DNA of 64,000 bases from Oscillospiraceae bacterium (GTDB lineage Bacteria; Bacillota; Clostridia; Lachnospirales; Lachnospiraceae), in NCBI GenBank assembly GCA_021771715.1, contig JAETOO010000014.1:62001-126000 (forward strand), given 5' to 3'. The notes below the pieces were generated by a model. It was not told the DNA's origin and did no database searches. It saw only the letters and a list, made by a program, of their open reading frames with translations. This document shows, in pieces, positions 52,501 to 58,222 of this stretch. A program made the position numbers and the translations under genes. The number at the start of each line of letters is the position of its first letter. Position 1 is the first letter of the stretch.

Positions 52501-52871
52501 ATCAGGGAGACTTCCGCGAGGCCCGCACGGTCGACCGCGCGTATGCGCTGAACAATCCGCTGACCTGCGTCAGAAAGGAGCAGGAGGGCGGCCGTCTTCC
52601 GGCTGCCTGGTCCGCGGTGTCGGTGGATGCGCCGAATGTCATTGTCGAGGTCGTAAAGCGCGCCGAGGACGGGGACGGAACCATCGTCCGCATGTATGAA
52701 GCGTTCAACCGCCGCACGGAGGCGACGGTGACGCTGGGTCTTCCGGCAGCGCGCGTCTTTGACTGCAACCTGCTCGAGGAGCCGGAACGCGAGCTCGCGG
52801 TGGAGAACGGCACAGTGAAGCTGACTGTGAAGCCGTACGAGATCCGGACATTGAAGCTCCTGGAGAGGTAG
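49512..52871 (+). CDS. GH38 alpha-mannosidase with two low-complexity insertions
   Basis: The ATG at 49512 follows AGAGGAGGCAGC; the frame is open upstream to 49422 but the extra 30 residues do not look like protein. 1119 residues, cytoplasmic (no signal peptide). GH38 signatures: VGHTHIDVAWLWT (zinc site, about 240-252), LWLPDVFGYSAALPQI with nucleophile Asp355, and RNQFHDILPGSSI. Residues about 557-602 and 737-773 are charged or Gly/Ala-rich inserts with no counterpart in the family core. It probably trims imported mannosides, for example from host N-glycans. The next gene is 4 bases away. Confidence 0.93.
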   Translation: MVFLKERIGKLLSDLETLIYTDVTPVTEFRYRKTEERFEDPAAVCTDDWAEFGGGQLCWGGHREYYWFETFVTIPPEMDGKCVVYEQRTGKEGEWDATNPQFTIYVNDVRVQGLDVNHREVILSEHARAGERYRILLSAFTGDHNTRLTLDACIKVLHRDTEKYYYDLKVPYEVALMQKESDASFRDIILTLNESLNLLDLRREHSPEYERSLGEAQAFLDREFYGKYTGKVREKVYCVGHTHIDVAWLWTLAVTRDKAVRSFSTVLELMKQYPEYIFMSSQPQLYKYVKENAPDVYAQIRERVKEGRWETEGGMFLEADCNLTSGESLVRQFLYGKRFFKEEFGKDNEILWLPDVFGYSAALPQIMKKCGIRYFMTTKISWNEFNKMPCDTFLWEGIDGTRILTHFIPSRDYESSSVEGSERTSHFTTYNGYLSPSQVKGGWERYSQKYLNDEVLMSFGYGDGGGGPTRDMLENQRRLAKGIPGCPQTVMSTAADFFHVLEAHVRDQKYLPVWVGELYLEYHRGTYTSMARNKRYNRKAEFLLENVELYSELAYAAGHRQDGAEEKSGRSEGCGRTDDRKMGERLNVQEGCVRRTADAADGYPKEELDVLWETVLRNQFHDILPGSSIREVYEDSKAEYEQVLAAGNALKQRALREIAEQIDAPKDSLIVFNPNSTDGSGPVVIPCKEAYEHPMVTDGERTYPVQRMADGSGLFYAEHVPSKGYRTYRLTERIGGVYEAEHQAEHIGGVAGRGDAGQGALQDAACAPRLTASVHHLENRYVRVEFAPNGQFSSIYDKTAGRELLKAGQYGNVLMTYEDRPHNYDAWDVNNYYTEKSWEISELEELSLVESGAVRATVKLVRRYLDSVIVQYISLDDDSPEIRIQNEIDWREHKIFMKSLFPVDIHTDEATFEIQYGNVKRKTHYNTSWDFARFEVCSHKWLDVSEDGYGVSVLNDCKYGVNVHDGVIGLSMLKSATHPNPAADKEHHSFTFVIYLHQGDFREARTVDRAYALNNPLTCVRKEQEGGRLPAAWSAVSVDAPNVIVEVVKRAEDGDGTIVRMYEAFNRRTEATVTLGLPAARVFDCNLLEEPERELAVENGTVKLTVKPYEIRTLKLLER

Positions 52872-52875
52872 AACG

Positions 52876-53268
52876 ATGGATTTTACGGACGAGAAAGATT
52901 ATATCATGCGGATCATCAAGGAGATGTTCCGGGTGCTGTTTTCCCTGATGCTCGGGAAGCAGTACCAGTCGGTCGATCTGCCCAAGGAGAACAAGTACGA
53001 GGTCTCCGGAAAGGCTCTGGAGGAGCTGGAGCAGCTGGTGGACGACGGCCGGATCAATGAGGCGGAGAACCTCCTGCTCGACGGTATAGATTACACAAAC
53101 CAGGAGGAGGTGCTCGCGGCTCTGCTGTTCTACCAGTACGTGAGTGAACAGGAAGACGCGTTTCTGCTGGCCCACAACTATTCCAGGGAAGAGGTGCTGG
53201 ACGGCATCAAACGGCTGGCGGAGCATGCGGGGTACGGGGAAGTGAACGAGCTCTTCGCAGAGCTGTAG
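52876..53268 (+). CDS. DUF6483-type small protein
   Basis: 130 residues, starting 4 bases after the mannosidase stop, so co-translated. It starts MDFTDEKDYIMRIIKEMFRVLFSLMLGKQY, followed by an acidic helical region with TPR-like spacing (EELEQLVDDGRINEAENLLLDGID). This fits a Lachnospiraceae family of unknown function. No signal peptide or membrane segment. It ends just before a strong terminator, closing the operon. Confidence 0.75.
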   Translation: MDFTDEKDYIMRIIKEMFRVLFSLMLGKQYQSVDLPKENKYEVSGKALEELEQLVDDGRINEAENLLLDGIDYTNQEEVLAALLFYQYVSEQEDAFLLAHNYSREEVLDGIKRLAEHAGYGEVNELFAEL

Positions 53269-53276
53269 AATGTTAG

Positions 53277-53329
53277 AAACCAGACAGTTTCTTCAGTGAA
53301 AGTCAGGCCGGAGAAACTGTCTGGTTTTT
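53277..53329 (+). terminator. Terminator after the mannosidase operon
   Basis: AAACCAGACAGTTTCT pairs perfectly with AGAAACTGTCTGGTTT, followed by a T run. Confidence 0.95.
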
Positions 53330-53439
53330 CGATTTTGCTACCCGTCCACGCTTATGGTATACTTGTCCATGAAACGGTCAAAGTGAGGACGGGAGTCTGG
53401 AACAGCTTTGGGGAAATGAGAATGATGCGAGGATAGAGG

Positions 53440-54033
53440 ATGATAGAAGAAATTGCAAGTCGGAGAAGCATACGGAAATACAGACAAAATGAGGTTCCTG
53501 TGGAAATGATTCACCGGATTCTTCAGGCAGGACGGCTTGCTCCGTCGGGAAAGAATAAACAGCCCTGGATTTTTCTGGTATACAGAGAACAGGTAAAGAA
53601 GGAATTCCTTTTGAAGATGGAAGAGGGCATACAAAGAGAGGAAAGCGGTCATTCTATTTTGCCGGATTCCGGTTATGGATTGCCGGACGCAAGGAACACG
53701 TTGCGGGTTATGAGAGAAGCGCCGGTCCTCATTGTGGTTGTGAATCCATATGGGAAGTCGCCGTTTGAAGAGCTTACGGTTGATGAACGTGTCACAGAAA
53801 TCGTAGATTCTCTCTCAATCGGAGCAGCAATCCAGAACATGCTTCTGGAGGCAGAGCGATTGGGGATTGGAACGTTATGGGTTGCAAACACCTGCTTTGC
53901 TTATCCTGAATTAACAGAATTTATAAATAAGCCGGGACAGTTAATCGGTGCGGTTGCTCTTGGATATGCAGACGAGGCGCCCAGACAGCGCCCGAGGAAA
54001 GCACTGGAGGATCTTGTGGAGTATCGCAATTGA
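53440..54033 (+). CDS. Nitroreductase family protein
   Basis: 197 residues; AGGATAGAGG precedes the ATG. FMN-binding marks: SRRSIRKYRQNEVPVEMIHRILQAGRLAPSGKNKQPW at the N-terminus, and the C-terminal half NMLLEAERLGIGTLWVANTCF with LIGAVALGYADEAP. It lacks extra ferredoxin domains, so it is a simple flavin reductase that uses NAD(P)H to reduce nitro groups or quinones. Codon use is A/T-richer than the preceding operon. It is followed by the YcaQ-type gene after 73 bases on the same strand. Confidence 0.9.
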   Translation: MIEEIASRRSIRKYRQNEVPVEMIHRILQAGRLAPSGKNKQPWIFLVYREQVKKEFLLKMEEGIQREESGHSILPDSGYGLPDARNTLRVMREAPVLIVVVNPYGKSPFEELTVDERVTEIVDSLSIGAAIQNMLLEAERLGIGTLWVANTCFAYPELTEFINKPGQLIGAVALGYADEAPRQRPRKALEDLVEYRN

Positions 54034-54106
54034 TAACAGGGAGAGCCGTGCAAACAGGGGACGCATGGAAGGGCGGCCGTTTCCGGTATGAGCGGCGGGA
54101 GGGCGA

Positions 54107-55273
54107 ATGGACAGAATTTACTTGACGAAAAAGCAGGCACGGCAGTTTTTGTTATTGAAGCATGGCTTGCTGGGGGACTACAAATTTGCCGGGAAAGAAG
54201 GGATTCTTTCTTTTGTCCGGCAGGCGGGATGTATTCAGTTTGATCCGGTGGACGTGTGCGGAAGGAATGCGGATCTGGTTTTGCAGTCCAGGATCAAAGG
54301 CTACCGAAAGGCGATGCTGTACGAGCTTTTGTATGTCGACCGGAAGCTGGTGGACTATTTTGACAAAAATCTCGCGATTCTTCCGGTCGAAAACTGGAAG
54401 TATTTTGGGCGTGAGCGACAGGCCCACCGAAGCTGGGAGAGAAGCCATACGGAAATTCTGGAGGTACAGGAGCGGGTGCGCGAGGAAATCGCACGGCGGG
54501 GTCCGCTGTGCAGTGCGGATTTGGACATGGCGGAGAAGGTTTTCTGGTATTGGAGCGACACGAAGCTGTCGAGAGCGGCGCTGGAACACATGTATTTCGT
54601 CGGAGAATTGGGCATCCATCACAAGAACGGGACGATGAAATATTATGATCTGATTGAAAACTGTATTCCGGCAGAGCTTCTGAGTCAACCGGAGCCGCAT
54701 CCCTCGGATTTTGATTACAGAAAATGGCTGGTGTCAGAGCGCATTGGCTCCGTGGGGCTTTTGTGGAACCGTGCTTCCGACGCGTGGCTGGGGATCGAGG
54801 GGCTTAAAACTGCACAGAGAAATGCCATTTTCGAGACACTGTTAAAAGAAGAGGCGATCATAGAGGTGGAAGTAGAAGCGCTCAGCGAGCCGCTGTACTG
54901 CCGCAGGGAGGACGCGGGGCTCGCAGCAGTTGTGTCGGAAAATCCCACGATGAAAAAGCGCTGTGAATTTATCGCACCGCTGGACAATCTGCTCTGGGAT
55001 CGGAAGCTGATCGGAGCGATTTTTGATTTCTCCTATAAATGGGAGATCTATACGCCGAAAGAGCAGCGCAAGTATGGTTACTATGTTCTGCCGATTCTCC
55101 GTGGGGACAGATTTGTGGGCAGGATCGAGATGGCGTATGATAAAAAGCAGGGAGCGCTGGACGTAAAACAGATCTGGTATGAGCCGGACGTGCGCCGGAC
55201 GAAAGCGCTGCAGTGCGATGTGGAAAAAACGATCAGACGGTTCGCGCGTTTTTGCGGAGGCGGTGAGCGCTAG
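54107..55273 (+). CDS. Winged-helix YcaQ/AlkZ-type DNA glycosylase family protein
   Basis: 388 residues. Three winged-helix-like segments typical of the HTH_42 family are visible. The sequence GCIQFDPVDVCGRNADLVLQSR carries the Q-x-D active-site pattern found in YcaQ, which unhooks interstrand crosslinks (AlkZ relatives have Q-x-Q). Later marks include SERIGSVGLLWNRASDAWLGIEG, CEFIAPLDNLLWDR and YVLPILRGDRFVGRIEMAYDKK. It likely acts on alkylated or crosslinked bases. The start codon ATG at 54107 has GGGAGGGCG before it. It ends near the divergent HxlR regulator gene. Confidence 0.87.
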   Translation: MDRIYLTKKQARQFLLLKHGLLGDYKFAGKEGILSFVRQAGCIQFDPVDVCGRNADLVLQSRIKGYRKAMLYELLYVDRKLVDYFDKNLAILPVENWKYFGRERQAHRSWERSHTEILEVQERVREEIARRGPLCSADLDMAEKVFWYWSDTKLSRAALEHMYFVGELGIHHKNGTMKYYDLIENCIPAELLSQPEPHPSDFDYRKWLVSERIGSVGLLWNRASDAWLGIEGLKTAQRNAIFETLLKEEAIIEVEVEALSEPLYCRREDAGLAAVVSENPTMKKRCEFIAPLDNLLWDRKLIGAIFDFSYKWEIYTPKEQRKYGYYVLPILRGDRFVGRIEMAYDKKQGALDVKQIWYEPDVRRTKALQCDVEKTIRRFARFCGGGER

Positions 55274-55297
55274 GCCCGACGGGCGAACCGCCGCCTC

Positions 55298-55633
55298 CTA
55301 CTCGATTCTGTTTTTATCGCCCCACTCGCACATGCCATCCAGAATGGGGATCAAGGACTTTCCGCGCTCGGTTAAGCTGTATTCGACCTTTGGGGGAATC
55401 TGCGGATACTCTTTTCGGTGTACCAGCTGATCCGCTTCCAATTCCTTTAAGGTGGAACTGAGCGTTTTGTAAGAGATTTCACCGATGTATTTTTTCATTT
55501 CATTGAACCGGACGACACCGAATTCCATGAGCGTATAGAGGATCGTCATCTTATATTTTCCGTTGATCAGCGACAGCGTATAGCTGAAACCGGTTGTTTG
55601 CAGACATTCCTTTGAGATACAGCGTTCACTCAT
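55298..55633 (-). CDS. HxlR-family transcriptional regulator
   Basis: The ATG at 55633-55631 follows GGAGAG; an in-frame upstream start at 55663 is not favoured. 111 residues, the usual HxlR length. The winged-helix core is clear: TLSLINGKYKMTILYTLMEFGVVRFNEMKKYIGEISYKTLSSTLKELEADQLVHRKEYPQIPPKVEYSLTERGKSL. N-terminal Cys residues (SERCISKEC) fit redox- or electrophile-sensing members. The gene is divergent from a flavodoxin-fold reductase gene, the usual partner of HxlR repressors. The YcaQ-type gene converges on it. Confidence 0.92.
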   Translation of the reverse strand: MSERCISKECLQTTGFSYTLSLINGKYKMTILYTLMEFGVVRFNEMKKYIGEISYKTLSSTLKELEADQLVHRKEYPQIPPKVEYSLTERGKSLIPILDGMCEWGDKNRIE

Positions 55634-55639
55634 TTTACA

Positions 55640-55690
55640 CTCTCCTTCAAGTAAGTATATCACTTGGATGTTAGTATCGCACTTAAATGT
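55640..55690. promoter_or_regulatory. Possible HxlR operator in the divergent region
   Basis: On the - strand AAGTGCGATACTAAC is followed by AAGTGATATACTTAC, two similar direct elements just upstream of the regulator gene. HxlR proteins bind such repeats; the assignment is by position and repetition only. Confidence 0.35.
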
Positions 55691-55762
55691 GCGTACTTGT
55701 TTTTTGCTTCATTCTCGCTAAAATTATAATATCGGCAGCGGGAAATGTCAATCCTGCAGGTA

Positions 55763-55862
55763 TTACAGTTCAGCCGGTACGCCATGCAAGCCGCAGGTCT
55801 GCGCTCCGCTTGCTGCGTGAGCGATTTGCCGCTATGCGGCTCCTGTCTGTGGCTGAACTGTG
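55763..55862. repeat. Dispersed repeat, family 1, copy D (short form)
   Basis: Only 100 bases, but with perfect terminal inverted repeats: ACAGTTCAGCC at the left and GGCTGAACTGT at the right. The middle keeps GCCATGCAAGCCGCAGGTCT and CGCTATGCGGCTCCTGTCTGTGGC from the longer copies. It sits between the regulator and reductase genes, 34 bases before the reductase start. Confidence 0.87.
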
Positions 55863-55895
55863 ACAAAAATTTTAAAAAATATCAGGAGGAACGGT

Positions 55896-56447
55896 ATGAG
55901 TAAGAACATTGTCATTTTGAATGGAAGTCCCCGGAAGAAAGGGAATACGTCTGCCCTGGCTGCAGAATTTGCCAGAGGAGCAAAAGAGGCCGGACATACG
56001 GTTACAGAGTTTTTCCTTGACCGCATGGATATTCATGGCTGTAAAGGCTGCTTTGGAGGCGACAGCGGCAGGGAATGTCCCTGTGTCCAGAAGGATGATA
56101 TGATGCAGATCTATCCGGCAGTCAGAGCGTGTGATGTGATTGTGCTCGCTACGCCGCTGTATTACTGGAACATGAGCGGCCAGATTCGGACGGCGATTGA
56201 CCGTCTGTTTGCCCTGGAGGAGGGAGATGAGAATCTTCTGAGAGGGCATGGCCGTTCTTCGGCACTTCTGATGGCGGCAGAGGGGGACGACTTTGAGGAC
56301 GTTCTGGCTTATTATGATCACCTGATGGAGCATCTGAGCTGGAACAACCTTGGCCACGTCCTTGCCGGAGGAAACGGGGCCGTGGGCGATATCGCGGGGA
56401 AACCGGAGCTGGAACAGGCATATGAGCTTGGAAAATCCATTCAGTAA
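55896..56447 (+). CDS. Flavodoxin-fold NADPH-dependent FMN reductase family protein
   Basis: The ATG at 55896 follows AGGAGG; the frame extends into the repeat upstream, which is not coding. 183 residues. The flavin phosphate loop NGSPRKKGNTSALAAEFARGA is clear, followed by a Cys cluster HGCKGCFGG...ECPCVQKDDM found in iron-sulfur flavoprotein relatives, and VIVLATPLYYWNMSGQIRTAIDR. It probably reduces quinones or electrophiles, with expression set by the divergent HxlR regulator. The cluster spacing is not that of a classic ferredoxin, so Fe-S binding is only possible. Confidence 0.88.
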   Translation: MSKNIVILNGSPRKKGNTSALAAEFARGAKEAGHTVTEFFLDRMDIHGCKGCFGGDSGRECPCVQKDDMMQIYPAVRACDVIVLATPLYYWNMSGQIRTAIDRLFALEEGDENLLRGHGRSSALLMAAEGDDFEDVLAYYDHLMEHLSWNNLGHVLAGGNGAVGDIAGKPELEQAYELGKSIQ

Positions 56448-56469
56448 AGGATAGAAAAGGGTACATAGA

Positions 56470-56513
56470 AGCCGACGGCAGACATCTGGAAACAGTGCTG
56501 CCGTCGGCTTTTT
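56470..56513. terminator. Terminator between the reductase gene and the DUF6062 gene
   Basis: AGCCGACGGCAG and CTGCCGTCGGCT form a perfect 12-pair stem followed by TTTTTG. The convergent gene may also use it. Confidence 0.93.
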
Positions 56514-56530
56514 GTTTGCGCAATCAGGTG

Positions 56531-57289
56531 TTACTGCTGCTTGAAGACCGGGTCCGCCGGGTAGCCGCCGCGCAGCTTCTGCATGCCGCGCTGCAGGGCG
56601 TCCTTGGAGGTGCGCCAGTCGGCGTCCTTGTTGCGGTAGTCGAACTTGTCGACGAGCCAGGAGACATCCTCCTCGAGGCGGTGCAGGTTGCGCTCCATCA
56701 GCGCGAACATCTCCGGGTAGAAGGCAGCCTTCTGCTTCTCGTTCAGATAGCGGTCCGCATTGTCGCAGACGAGGCCGAAATGGTGCAGGCAGAAGCCCTT
56801 TCCGTTTACGATCTTGTCGTGGAACTGGGAATCCTTCGTGTACATATAGAAGAAGGTCTCCATGTAGCGGTCAAAATTGTCCTTCAGCCCGTTGCAGATG
56901 TAGCAGGAGCAGTCCTTGCCCGCCGCCCAGTTGGCAATGGAGTTCGTGCCGGGGGACTGTCTGCGCAGGCGGTCGGCCAGGGAGGCCTTTCCGGGCGCAA
57001 AATGCGCCACCTGCTCCTGAAATTCCTTCTGCAGCCGCTGGTAATGCGTCTTCATGATCAGCGCGTTGCCGAGCGTATTGCCGAAGTCGAACATTTTTTT
57101 CATATGTGCGCGGCAGAAGCCGATCTTGTCCGTCTGCTCGCGGATGTCGCTCTCCATGTAGGAGGAGGAGCTGCCGAGCACAAAATTGATCATGTCCTGC
57201 TCGAGCTTGCGCTCAATGAAGCAGAACGGGCATTCGTCGTTCTCATTTACCGCATCGTTCAGTGGGATTGTGTAAAGCTTTTCCTTCAT
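56531..57289 (-). CDS. DUF6062 family protein
   Basis: 252 residues; CGGAGAATACTT precedes the ATG on the - strand. The sequence has paired Cys/His motifs spread along it: ECPFCFIERK, GFCRAHMKK, SCYICNGLKD and GFCLHHFGLV, strongly suggesting zinc or another metal. It matches a Firmicutes family of unknown function that I know mainly from genome annotation. No signal peptide or membrane segment. Convergent with the reductase gene and divergent from the anti-sigma-like gene. Confidence 0.82.
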   Translation of the reverse strand: MKEKLYTIPLNDAVNENDECPFCFIERKLEQDMINFVLGSSSSYMESDIREQTDKIGFCRAHMKKMFDFGNTLGNALIMKTHYQRLQKEFQEQVAHFAPGKASLADRLRRQSPGTNSIANWAAGKDCSCYICNGLKDNFDRYMETFFYMYTKDSQFHDKIVNGKGFCLHHFGLVCDNADRYLNEKQKAAFYPEMFALMERNLHRLEEDVSWLVDKFDYRNKDADWRTSKDALQRGMQKLRGGYPADPVFKQQ

Positions 57290-57511
57290 AAGTATTCTCC
57301 GTTCTGCCGCCGCAGGCGGCCCTTAGCTTGCCGTCAGGAATTTCTGCATCTATAGTATCAGATATTTTGGATGAGGGGAAGCAGTTTTTCTTCCGCGTGA
57401 GCGTGTTTTTGGCAGATCTTTGCAAAATATGCCTTGCCAGCGGGAAACATTCGCATTACAATACAAAGAGTAAGCGGACGGTATGGCAGAATGGCCGGAG
57501 AGGAGGCGCAG

Positions 57512-58057
57512 ATGACCTGTAACGAAGCGCGCAGGATGATCACATCCTATGTAAAAAAGGAATTGCCGGACAAGGAGCTGGAGCAGTTTCTGCGCCACGT
57601 GGAGCGCTGCAGTGACTGCATGGATGAGCTGGACACCTACTACACGGTCTATCAGGCGCTGGACCTGCTGGATTCGGGCGGGCATCACGACTACGATCTC
57701 CGGAGGATGCTGCGGGAGGATATTCGCACTTCCTGGCGGCAGCTGATGCGAAAACGGGTGAACCGGGTGCTCCTTGGTCTGTTTTTCGTGCTCACCGAGA
57801 TTCTGCTGGCAGTGGGCGTCTACACCGGGTATGAGGTGGAGAAGGGACAGGCGGAGTACACGATGATCCAGAGGGCGCTGCTGCGCGTCAACTGGAACGA
57901 GAGTCTGCCGGAGAATGCGGAGGAGCTGCTGACGGAGCGAATCGACCTGCCTGCAGAGAAGGCGGGTGAGGTGCCGGAGGCGGAGACGGGAGGAGCGGCG
58001 ATCGAGATGCCGAAGGCGGAGACGCAGGAGGCAGCGCTTGAGATGCCGAATTCATAA
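57512..58057 (+). CDS. Zinc-finger anti-sigma-factor-like single-pass membrane protein
   Basis: The ATG at 57512 follows GGAGAGGAGG with 5 bases between. 181 residues. The N-terminal TCNEARRMITSYVKKELPDKELEQFLRHVERCSDCMDEL holds the H...C..C zinc site of anti-sigma ZAS domains. A membrane segment (about 90-112, VLLGLFFVLTEILLAVGVYTG) follows, then a short outside domain ending in an acidic Glu/Ala/Pro-rich tail with repeated EMPKAETQEA-type units. No ECF sigma gene is adjacent, so its partner, if any, is elsewhere. Confidence 0.8.
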   Translation: MTCNEARRMITSYVKKELPDKELEQFLRHVERCSDCMDELDTYYTVYQALDLLDSGGHHDYDLRRMLREDIRTSWRQLMRKRVNRVLLGLFFVLTEILLAVGVYTGYEVEKGQAEYTMIQRALLRVNWNESLPENAEELLTERIDLPAEKAGEVPEAETGGAAIEMPKAETQEAALEMPNS

Positions 58058-58222
58058 AAAGAAGGTAATGTGTCGAGGATGCCGAATGGATAGGCAAGGA
58101 AGTACAGTGTCAGGACAGAAGAAATATAATTCAGAGCGGATCAATTTGAAAGTTAGACGAGAATTTAGAATAAATTGATTTGAGAGTCGGACGGGAATTA
58201 GCAGGATAGAAGAGGAGAAACT
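58058..58222 (+). other. polA leader with a 33-base direct duplication
   Basis: ATCAATTTGAAAGTTAGACG.. and ATTGATTTGAGAGTCGGACG.. (starting about 58140 and 58174) are imperfect direct repeats in the gap before polA. A TATAAT-like box stands at 58122-58127 without a good -35 box. Confidence 0.45.
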
